From an uncultured Anaerosacchariphilus sp. (GTDB taxonomy: Bacteria > Bacillota > Clostridia > Lachnospirales > Lachnospiraceae): a stretch of 12,595 nt of DNA. Where the stretch lies: positions 1 through 12,595 of the forward strand of contig CAKRTY010000017.1 in the NCBI GenBank assembly GCA_934402125.1, written 5' to 3'. Shown here one piece after another: positions 1 through 6,040 of the stretch. The notes under the pieces were generated by a model. That model saw only the letters and a program-made list of their open reading frames with translations, made no database searches and had not been told where the DNA came from. The translations under genes and the position numbers were made by a program. Position 1 is the first letter of the stretch. Every line of letters starts with the position of its first letter.

Positions 1-190
1 GCTGTCCATGATTAAAGAGGGAACATTGGATGCAACTATTTTCCAGGACGGCGTAGGCCAGTGCGACTATGCAGTAAACACCATCGCGCGTGCAATTATT
101 ACCGGTAAGACAGACGGCGTAGAGATGTTCAAGACAGACGTTCCGTTCATTCTGGTAACGAAAGACAATGTAGATCAGTATCTGAAATAA
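1..190 (+). CDS. sugar ABC transporter substrate-binding protein, C-terminal end (partial)
   Basis: Open at the left edge; about 62 C-terminal residues are visible, ending in TAA. The segment has the look of the last lobe of a class I (RbsB-like) periplasmic sugar-binding protein: a 'G-T-L-D-A-T-I-F-Q-D' strand, a 'QCDYAVNTIARAI' helix, an 'ITGK' turn, and the closing strand 'PFILVTKDNVDQYLK' near the stop. In this family such proteins are lipoprotein or secreted receptors that deliver monosaccharides to an ABC permease. The ligand cannot be judged from this fragment. A probable terminator follows, so this gene is likely the end of a transporter operon. The regulator and sugar kinase downstream suggest the same catabolic theme, but a functional link is inference. 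Confidence 0.8.
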   Translation, partial: LSMIKEGTLDATIFQDGVGQCDYAVNTIARAIITGKTDGVEMFKTDVPFILVTKDNVDQYLK

Positions 191-233
191 GAAGAAAAAG
201 AGATATCACTGTCTTAGGTAGGGGCAGACGCAG

Positions 234-265
234 AATACAGGAGGGAGTGAAATTCCTCCTGTATT
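234..265 (+). terminator. probable intrinsic terminator after the substrate-binding protein gene
   Basis: An inverted repeat pairs 234-246 with 253-265: 11 perfect pairs (AATACAGGAGG with CCTCCTGTATT), then one G-T wobble and one A-T pair, closing a 6-base loop. The downstream T-run is short (the TT of the stem plus TT), so termination may be incomplete. It sits 44 bases after the preceding stop codon and about 40 bases before the region of the next promoter, which is the expected place. Bidirectional action is possible because the stem is symmetric. Confidence 0.65.
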
Positions 266-297
266 TTCGGGTGTTGGTAAGAACAGACAGAATAGCA

Positions 298-343
298 GAA
301 AATATATGTCGATTTCAAGAAAATATGCTATAATGGAAAATAT
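298..343 (+). repeat. three copies of GAAAATAT across the regulator promoter
   Basis: The octamer GAAAATAT occurs exactly at 298-305, 319-326 and 336-343. The first two start 21 bases apart (two helical turns) and share the longer AGAAAATAT; the third starts 17 bases later. They lie upstream of the -35 region, inside the spacer, and at the expected transcription start. That layout would suit an operator for the regulator encoded just downstream (autoregulation). The region is A/T-rich, so chance repetition remains possible. Confidence 0.35.
306..334 (+). promoter_or_regulatory. promoter of the RpiR regulator and kinase genes
   Basis: A perfect -10 box TATAAT at 329-334 is preceded by TGC at 326-328, making an extended -10 element. 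The -35 position (around 306-312) has only weak resemblance to TTGACA, which extended -10 promoters tolerate. The predicted start near 341 would give a leader of about 25 bases. Confidence 0.6.
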
Positions 344-366
344 TAGTAAAGACAAGGGGAAGTAGC

Positions 367-1230
367 ATGGGAAGAAAACCGACAGGAGCTATGAGCTACA
401 ACGTAAACACCGATATGTTGACTGTATGGGAAAATATAAAAAATAATTATGAAAAGCTGTATGCAGCTGAAGCCAAAGTTGCAGACTTTATTCTGAATAA
501 TCCGACACAGGCTCTGGATGCCAACGTGTCGGAAACGGCGGAGCTGAGCGGAGTATCGGACGCGACAGTGGTAAGATTCTGTAAACGAATCGGATATGAA
601 GGCTTTTATCAGATGAAACTGCAGCTTTCGCATGATATGGGTAAAAACTGGTCCTTGGAGAATCCGGGTGGAAAGCAGGATTCAGCGCAGGAAAAGATGA
701 TGGTGATTGCCAATAATATTAGTACTATTTCCCGCTATATTGATAAGGATGTCCTTAAGAAATGTGCAGCGGCTATCGATAAAAGCGAGACAGTATTTGT
801 TATTGGCAATGGATATACGAAAATTATTGCTTGTGATATTATGTATCGGCTGACAAGAATGGGCGTGCGCTGCAGCGGAGGCGGATATTCAGAGACGGAT
901 TTCGAAAATTTGTATTTGGGACGAGAAAATGATGTGGCTATTTTTATTTCCCGATCCGGGGAAGATAAAAAAACCTATAAAGAGATGCAGCTGGCAAAAA
1001 AGAAGAAAATGCTTACCGTTTCATTGACGGACGCCATTAAGTGTCCGTTGGCCCAGCTAGCTGATTATGTCCTGACCACAGGAATTGAAGATCGTGCCCG
1101 GGTATTTATCCATGGCAACAGTTCCAGCTTAAATATGATGGTTTTAGTGGAAATTCTGTTGGGGTATGTGACGGAACGGCATCATGATAAAAGTTATCTT
1201 GATGAGGTAATCGCGGAGGATAGGCTCTGA
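367..1230 (+). CDS. MurR/RpiR family transcriptional regulator (HTH plus SIS domain)
   Basis: A 287-residue protein with the two-domain layout of the RpiR/MurR family. The N-terminal HTH_6 domain (about residues 20-95) includes the recognition region 'GVSDATVVRFCKRIGYEGF' near 62-80. A SIS sugar-phosphate-binding domain (about 128-258) carries 'VIGNGYTK' near 145-152 and 'FISRSG' near 193-198, the two phosphate-contacting loops of this fold. Family members sense phosphosugars and control sugar catabolic genes. The start at 367 is supported by GGGG at 356-359, 7 bases upstream. The ATG at 391 has an AGGAG only 2 bases away, which is too close. The kinase gene follows after 30 bases, so the regulator probably controls it and perhaps itself or the upstream transporter (inference). 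Its effector is unknown. Confidence 0.92.
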   Translation: MGRKPTGAMSYNVNTDMLTVWENIKNNYEKLYAAEAKVADFILNNPTQALDANVSETAELSGVSDATVVRFCKRIGYEGFYQMKLQLSHDMGKNWSLENPGGKQDSAQEKMMVIANNISTISRYIDKDVLKKCAAAIDKSETVFVIGNGYTKIIACDIMYRLTRMGVRCSGGGYSETDFENLYLGRENDVAIFISRSGEDKKTYKEMQLAKKKKMLTVSLTDAIKCPLAQLADYVLTTGIEDRARVFIHGNSSSLNMMVLVEILLGYVTERHHDKSYLDEVIAEDRL

Positions 1231-1260
1231 TAATGAAAAAGCGGAAGGGAGATTTCGCTG

Positions 1261-2592
1261 ATGAAGGTAATAGGAATTGATATCGGGACGACGACCGTCA
1301 GTGCAGTGGTGCTGGAGACAGACGGGCATGGCGGACAGAAGCTTTTGACATCCAGAACCATTGCTAATGGAAGCTTTTTAAAGGGCGCAGACTGGGAACG
1401 GATTCAGGATGCGGAAAAGCTGACAAATAAAGCTAAGGCAGTGCTGGATGAGCTTCTGGCGGCATATCCGGACACGGAGGCCATTGGTCTGACCGGGCAG
1501 ATGCATGGCATCGTGTATACAGACCGGGAAGGACGGGCAGTGAGTCCTTTGTATACATGGGAGGATGGAAGAGGCGATCAGCGGGAGTTTGACGGAGAGA
1601 CGGCGGCTTCCTGGATTCGGGACAATTGTGGGATTCCTGCGGCTACCGGATTTGGGCTGGTAACCCATTTCTACCAGAGCAGGAAGAAACAGGTGCCGGA
1701 GAGCGCGGTTTCCATGGGAACCATTTCAGATTATTTCGCCATGAAGCTGACTGGCCGGAAGAAGCCGTTGGTACATGCCTCCAATGCAGCCAGTATAGGC
1801 TTTTATGATACAAAGCAGCGTTGCTTTTGTGAAGACAAGATTCGTCTGGCAGAAATGGATCCGGCTATCCTTCCGGATACGGCGAATGAGATGGAAGCAG
1901 TGGGAAGCTATCAGGGAATTCCGGTAACTGTGGCTCTTGGAGATAATCAGGCCAGTTTTCTTGGTTCCGTAGGAATGCAGGAACAGGTATGGCAGCTGAA
2001 TGTGGGAACGGGTGGACAGCTTTCCGTACTTTCCCATGAGCATTTTGAGACAGAGGGAATAGAAGCCAGGCCGTTTTTACATGGAACCTGGATTCTGACA
2101 GGCGCTATCCTATGTGCGGGAAGAGCTTATGCATGTCTGGAAAAATTCTTTCGTAGCTGCGCGGAGGCTCTGGGAGTAGAAGAATGCTCCTGCTATGCTA
2201 TGATGGCAGAGCTTGCCGGGAAAGCAGCTGCGGATGCGGATGGTTTCCGGGTGACTACGCTGTTCCAGGGGACGCGGACCTATCCGGAATTGCGCGGTCA
2301 TATAGAGGGGATCAGTGAGAATAATTTTCTGCCGGAAAATCTTACATTGGGTGTGATTCAGGGAATCGCGCGGGAATATTATGAGCTTTATCAGGCGATT
2401 CATGAGGGAACAGGACTGGAAGCCAGAGTAATCAATGGTTCCGGAAATGGGCTGAGAAAGAATCTGTTTTTACAAAAAGCTATTTCTGATATGTTTAAAG
2501 CTCCGCTCATCCTGACAGATTTGCAGGAAGAGGGAGCTTCCGGAGCAGCGCTTAGTGCCGCTCTTTATTTGCATGAAAGTGCTGGAAGATAA
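1261..2592 (+). CDS. FGGY-family carbohydrate kinase, sedoheptulokinase-like
   Basis: A 443-residue, full-length FGGY kinase that should phosphorylate a sugar or ketose using ATP in the cytoplasm. The N-terminal ATPase loop 'IGIDIGTTTVS' is at 4-14. 'GQMHGIVYTD' (79-88) and 'YTWEDGRGDQ' (98-107) resemble the substrate lobe of animal sedoheptulokinase. 'VALGDNQAS' (224-232) carries the likely catalytic aspartate D228, and 'NVGTGGQLS' (247-255) and a C-terminal 'GSGNGL' form the nucleotide site. The overall pattern fits sedoheptulokinase better than xylulokinase, glycerol kinase or L-fuculokinase, but the substrate is not proven. AGGGAG lies 9 bases before the ATG. The last 41 bases overlap the end of the convergent yfhO-like gene, with no terminator evident between them. 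Confidence 0.88.
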   Translation: MKVIGIDIGTTTVSAVVLETDGHGGQKLLTSRTIANGSFLKGADWERIQDAEKLTNKAKAVLDELLAAYPDTEAIGLTGQMHGIVYTDREGRAVSPLYTWEDGRGDQREFDGETAASWIRDNCGIPAATGFGLVTHFYQSRKKQVPESAVSMGTISDYFAMKLTGRKKPLVHASNAASIGFYDTKQRCFCEDKIRLAEMDPAILPDTANEMEAVGSYQGIPVTVALGDNQASFLGSVGMQEQVWQLNVGTGGQLSVLSHEHFETEGIEARPFLHGTWILTGAILCAGRAYACLEKFFRSCAEALGVEECSCYAMMAELAGKAAADADGFRVTTLFQGTRTYPELRGHIEGISENNFLPENLTLGVIQGIAREYYELYQAIHEGTGLEARVINGSGNGLRKNLFLQKAISDMFKAPLILTDLQEEGASGAALSAALYLHESAGR

Positions 2593-5104
2593 GAAGGCTA
2601 AGCCACACAATTCCGGCCAGCATGCTGCTCAGAATTCCGGCCTTCATGCCGGGCGGATCGAAGCACAGCCGGATCTCATGCTCTCCGGCGGTCAGTCTTG
2701 CGCCTGCAAAGGCGGTATTGACGGTGACCAGATCAGTGTTTTCACCGTCCACGAAAAGCGTCATTCCCTTCTGCATGGGAATAGAAGTAACGAACCAGGT
2801 ATCCTCGTCTGTCGAAGCGCGGCAGGCGAGGATTTCGTTTTTCTCTGTATCCAGTGATTCCACAGAATTCCAGTTTTTTTCCTGAAATACCGAAGCGTCC
2901 AGAAGACCGAACCGGATATTTTTCAGGGTGTAATGTCCTTTGGGCAGCTTGATTTTTAATTTTGTAAGTTCCTTCTCAGCGGAAGCCAGGAACTGATACT
3001 GGAAGGTTTCATTTCCGTTTGGATAGGCGGCGCTGGGGGCAGACAGCTTATTTTTCACGCCGTTGATGGTGATGGTGACAGCCTTTCCGGTGTGGTTGAC
3101 CACATCGAATTTCAGAAGCAGGAGCTGCTCTTGAATCGGCTGCTTGAAGGTCAGGGTGACGGTGCTGTCCCGGCTGGTCCGGATATCGTAGGAACGGTTT
3201 TTGCTGTCGCCGGAGGCCGAAAGCTGTACCGTGGCCGGAATCTCCTTCACAGACCAGAGAGGCTGATAGTAGCGGATTTTGGTCTGCCAGCCCGATTCCC
3301 GGTAAGAAGAAGCCTTTTGTAAAAGTGTGGAAGCGTCTGCCTCCTCCTCGGGAATGATGGTGGTACGGGTCAGAGTCTCCGCCTGCTCCCAGCCCAGAAT
3401 ACGGTAAAACAGGCTGTCGCTCATGGTATCATCCGTCAGGTAGGCCATGGGCAGGACAGAGCTGTTTTCCGAAATGGCAGTGTCGTCATTTTCCCAGAGC
3501 ACCCGGTAGCCTGCAGGCACCTGGGCGGGACTGGTTTCCAGATAGCGGACGCCCATAAAATGCAAAAGGAACGGATTGCCGGCGCTCAGAATCGCCAGAC
3601 GGTTGTTGATCTGCACCGGGGTCTTCAGGTAGTCATAGTAAACCTGCGAATAGGCGTTGCTGTAGACAGAGGAATACATGGAGCTTTTGCTCCGGATCCG
3701 GGAAGCGTCCCGGTTACTGTTTACCAGCGGGTGCACCAGTGAATCGTAGCGGTACAGAGAGTCGGTATACAGCGTCAGGTCCGGTTCCTCCAGAGCCTCC
3801 GCCATATCTGCCTGGGTTACGAATTCCTCCTTGGACGCCGCGCGCAGGAAAAACAGGCAGGGCATGAGCAGCAGACAGAGAAAGGAAAAGCGGCACAGCA
3901 GATACCGGGCGTGGGCTCCCGCAAGGGGAGCGGTGCCGCGGGCAGCTTCCTCCTTTTCCTCCGCCACCACCAGGATCAGCAGCACAGCGGCCAGCAGGAA
4001 GAGAAAATCTGCCAGGACCAGGTTCCAGTAGCTTTTATGCAGATAGCGGAGGATGACCGTAAGGATCAGCGGGAGGGGCCAGAGCCGAAAGCGTTCGCGC
4101 CCGTTTTTCAGATCTGACAGCAGCGAAGCGCAGTGCAGCAGAAGCAGGGGCAGGAAGGGCATGAGGATTTTGGCCCGGGCATACAGGGTAGCGTTCAGCA
4201 GATAGGAAATACCGCCCCAGAGAAACAGCAGAAGAAAGATCAGGCTGACTCTCCGGTATCTCCGGATACCCACGCCCAATAACAGCAGATACAGGACCAG
4301 GAGCGTCACGCCCAGGCCGTAGGAGCTGTAGAGCAGGGACTGGAAATCCTCAAAAAAGGTGGTAAGCCCCGCGTCGCCCGAGGCGGAAGAACGCCGGTGC
4401 TCCAGTATGGACAGGCCGGTGGGAAGAAGCAGGGCAAAGGCCATGAAGCCGCCCAGGGCGCAGGAGATAAACCAGGGGCGGAAAAACCGGCTGCCCTGGA
4501 GCCAGATCCAGTACCAGCCGATCACCACGAAACAGGCCGGGGCATAATAAAAGCTGTGGAGGCAGATGAGCAGCATCCACAGGGGCAGCAGAGCCGGCAT
4601 CCGGTGGGATTGCTTCTGGACGGAAAGCAGGGCCAGCAGCAGGAAAGGCATGTAGTTGACAAACATAAGCTGACGGTGCGTATGGAAAAAACAGGAAGCG
4701 GTCAGAAAGAGAACGCTTCCCATAAAGGCGTCAAAGCCGGAAAGTCCGTGGCGTCTCAGCAGCAGATAGAACAAAAGGACGCTGGCCAGGTAGCCGCCCA
4801 GGGCGTAGGCAATGACGATCCGGTACATGGGTACAGAGGGCAGAAGACAGCCGATAAGGACGTCCGGCCTGAGGTATCCGTAGTAGGAAAATTGAAAGCC
4901 GTTGCTTCCGCCGCCGAGAGAAAGCCAGGTGGGAAGCAGGGTGTGCTGTTCCCGCATGGCTGTGCGTATGGTCTCGGCCAGAGCCGTGTGCTGGCTGAGC
5001 CAGTCTGTGGTGGAACCGTAGACGCAGCCGGCGGGAAGGGACAGCTGAAGAAGCAGTATAAAAAGTCCGGTCAGAAGCACCGGGTAAATCCATTTACGAG
5101 TCAT
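2552..5104 (-). CDS. YfhO-family polytopic membrane protein (GT-C-like)
   Basis: 850 residues, complete. The N-terminal half (about 1-420) is very hydrophobic, with roughly a dozen membrane spans. After span 1 comes an extracytoplasmic segment 'DWLSQ' (34-38), matching the acidic D-x-x-x-Q motif of YfhO proteins, then 'GGGSNGFQFSYYGYLRPD' (64-81). Residues about 421-820 look like a soluble, beta-rich extracytoplasmic domain, and a final span lies near 822-842. In Bacillus subtilis, YfhO acts with the GT2 enzyme CsbB in glycosylating lipoteichoic acid, transferring sugar from a lipid carrier. The start is supported by AAGGAG five bases before the ATG. The gene follows the fucosyltransferase gene after 38 bases, so the two probably form an operon. 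Its acceptor and donor are unknown. Confidence 0.85.
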   Translation of the reverse strand: MTRKWIYPVLLTGLFILLLQLSLPAGCVYGSTTDWLSQHTALAETIRTAMREQHTLLPTWLSLGGGSNGFQFSYYGYLRPDVLIGCLLPSVPMYRIVIAYALGGYLASVLLFYLLLRRHGLSGFDAFMGSVLFLTASCFFHTHRQLMFVNYMPFLLLALLSVQKQSHRMPALLPLWMLLICLHSFYYAPACFVVIGWYWIWLQGSRFFRPWFISCALGGFMAFALLLPTGLSILEHRRSSASGDAGLTTFFEDFQSLLYSSYGLGVTLLVLYLLLLGVGIRRYRRVSLIFLLLFLWGGISYLLNATLYARAKILMPFLPLLLLHCASLLSDLKNGRERFRLWPLPLILTVILRYLHKSYWNLVLADFLFLLAAVLLILVVAEEKEEAARGTAPLAGAHARYLLCRFSFLCLLLMPCLFFLRAASKEEFVTQADMAEALEEPDLTLYTDSLYRYDSLVHPLVNSNRDASRIRSKSSMYSSVYSNAYSQVYYDYLKTPVQINNRLAILSAGNPFLLHFMGVRYLETSPAQVPAGYRVLWENDDTAISENSSVLPMAYLTDDTMSDSLFYRILGWEQAETLTRTTIIPEEEADASTLLQKASSYRESGWQTKIRYYQPLWSVKEIPATVQLSASGDSKNRSYDIRTSRDSTVTLTFKQPIQEQLLLLKFDVVNHTGKAVTITINGVKNKLSAPSAAYPNGNETFQYQFLASAEKELTKLKIKLPKGHYTLKNIRFGLLDASVFQEKNWNSVESLDTEKNEILACRASTDEDTWFVTSIPMQKGMTLFVDGENTDLVTVNTAFAGARLTAGEHEIRLCFDPPGMKAGILSSMLAGIVWLSLLIFQHFHANKERH

Positions 5105-5142
5105 AAAATCTCCTTAGATGTCATGATGATACAGTGGGCGGC

Positions 5143-5928
5143 TTATTCGCCTGCGATTACCTTTTCGATACCGCGCATATCGGCGGCGGTGTCTGTGAAG
5201 GAGCTCCAGTAGCTGCCGATGATTTTATCGCTGGCGGCCAGGCAGTACAGATCCAGCAGGGCGTCGTGCATGCCCGCCACGGAGTTGCGGTCAATGGTGC
5301 GGCTCTGGTTGCTGATGATTTTGCCCGGGAAGCGGCTGCGGAGCAGATCCTCCTCACGCTGGTCGTCGGTAGCCAGGAAAAATCGGGTTTCCGGGTGGGC
5401 CTGAAGCTCCTGCTCCATCAGGGCGATAAACTGTTCCGTCGTGCTTTTTCCCATGGAAACCGCATTGTCTGTACGACGGATATGGACGCCTACGCAGCGG
5501 GGCGCAAAGTCCTTCGTAAAGGCGTCAATCCGATCCTGGAGCGCGGCGGTGGGGGCATAAAGAGAGTAATCCTTCGAGGGATAAAAATGCTCCCAAGTGA
5601 AGATGTAAACCCGTTTTTTCAGGGCCTGATAGAAGGCGTCATTCAGGGTGCCGTCGGTTTTGTTATTCAGAATATCCTCGTTTCCGAAGCGCTGGGCGGC
5701 GGAAAGCTGATAATACAGCTTTCTGGGATCCTTTAAGGACCGGATATTGATAAGGGTGATGTCCGGCTCGTGAAGGGGTAGGAACAGATCCTCAAAGGTA
5801 CAGTTCAGCTCCGGATTCAGATACCAGAGAATGATAAGCTTTTCCTTCCTGCGCTTCGCCAGCTCCCTGGCGGAATTTATCACGCGCATCCTATTGCATA
5901 AACCACCGGATGGTTGTATTATTAACAT
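5143..5928 (-). CDS. fucosyltransferase-like protein, NodZ/FUT8 type
   Basis: A 261-residue, soluble-looking protein with the hallmarks of the NodZ/FUT8/O-fucosyltransferase superfamily. The N-terminus 'QPSGGLCNRMRVINSA' (5-20) is the 'GGLGNRL' type opening. 'VGVHIRRTD' (146-154) is the GDP-fucose-binding HxRRTD motif. 'FFLATDD' (183-189) and 'IIGSYWSSFTDTAA' (236-249) are the conserved C-terminal lobe motifs. The expected reaction is transfer of L-fucose from GDP-fucose to a glycan in the cytoplasm. The neighbouring divergent gene makes GDP-fucose, which strongly supports the donor. The acceptor is unknown. It is shorter than eukaryotic FUT8, as bacterial members usually are. The start has AGGG about 6 bases upstream. 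A good minus-strand promoter lies at 6002-6030. Confidence 0.82.
   Translation of the reverse strand: MLIIQPSGGLCNRMRVINSARELAKRRKEKLIILWYLNPELNCTFEDLFLPLHEPDITLINIRSLKDPRKLYYQLSAAQRFGNEDILNNKTDGTLNDAFYQALKKRVYIFTWEHFYPSKDYSLYAPTAALQDRIDAFTKDFAPRCVGVHIRRTDNAVSMGKSTTEQFIALMEQELQAHPETRFFLATDDQREEDLLRSRFPGKIISNQSRTIDRNSVAGMHDALLDLYCLAASDKIIGSYWSSFTDTAADMRGIEKVIAGE
5894..5922 (+). promoter_or_regulatory. candidate fkp promoter inside the start of the fucosyltransferase gene
   Basis: TTGCAT at 5894-5899 and TATTAT at 5917-5922 are separated by exactly 17 bases; the -10 matches consensus at 5 of 6 positions. The predicted start near 5929 would leave a leader of about 110 bases before fkp. It is the best plus-strand match I found upstream of fkp, but it lies within the first codons of the opposing gene and the -35 is only half matched. 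Confidence 0.4.
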
Positions 5929-5939
5929 AGTATACCCTG

Positions 5940-5970
5940 CCGTAGCTGCGAACTGATTCCACAGCTGCGG
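5940..5970. promoter_or_regulatory. inverted repeat between the divergent fucosyltransferase and fkp genes
   Basis: CCGTAGCTG (5940-5948) pairs with CAGCTGCGG (5962-5970) across 13 bases, with one wobble. It lies in the shared leader region of both predicted divergent transcripts. It could be an operator for a regulator encoded elsewhere or an RNA hairpin in either 5' leader. It is not followed by a clean T-run in either direction, so a terminator role is less likely. Confidence 0.35.
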
Positions 5971-6001
5971 TTACCTTTCCTTTTCTATTGATATCATGCG
6001 C

Positions 6002-6030
6002 ATTATAGCATTACAGCGAAATACACACAA
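6002..6030 (-). promoter_or_regulatory. promoter of the fucosyltransferase-yfhO operon
   Basis: On the minus strand, TTGTGT (6030-6025) and a perfect TATAAT (6007-6002) are separated by exactly 17 bases, and TGC directly before the -10 makes it an extended -10. The predicted start is near 5995, giving a leader of about 67 bases. The -35 box overlaps the fkp ribosome binding site on the other strand. Confidence 0.6.
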
Positions 6031-6035
6031 GGGAG
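6029..6035 (+). promoter_or_regulatory. ribosome binding site that sets the fkp start
   Basis: AAGGGAG lies 5 bases before the ATG at 6041. The upstream in-frame ATG at 5996 has only a C/T-rich stretch before it and overlaps the promoter of the divergent gene, so 6041 is the better start. Confidence 0.8.
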
Positions 6036-6040
6036 AACTT

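Noticed and set aside
2500..2551. Possible terminator for the yfhO-like gene within the kinase 3' end
   Set aside because: Short pairings (TCCTG with CAGGA, GCTCCG with CGGAGC on the minus strand) exist, but the loops are large and the T-run is only three bases.
1261..2592. Reading the FGGY kinase as L-fuculokinase (fucK), which would fit the fucose theme
   Set aside because: Its motifs ('YTWEDGRGDQ', 'VALGDNQAS', 'NVGTGGQLS') fit the sedoheptulokinase branch better, and no fucose isomerase or fuculose-phosphate aldolase is present nearby.
2637..2652. Hairpin CCGGC-N6-GCCGG as a terminator for the kinase
   Set aside because: The stem is only 5 bp, it is followed by GGCGGATCG rather than T's, and it lies within the coding region of the opposing gene.
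4397..5212. 271-codon open frame on the plus strand opposite the yfhO-like and fucosyltransferase genes
   Set aside because: The product is a Gln/Lys/Gly-rich sequence with no recognisable domain. It lies fully antisense to two strongly supported genes and has no convincing ribosome binding site, so it is a by-product of GC-rich coding on the other strand.
5996..6040. Longer N-terminus for Fkp beginning at the ATG at 5996
   Set aside because: It has no ribosome binding site and the 15 extra residues are encoded over the divergent promoter. The ATG at 6041 has AAGGGAG 5 bases upstream.
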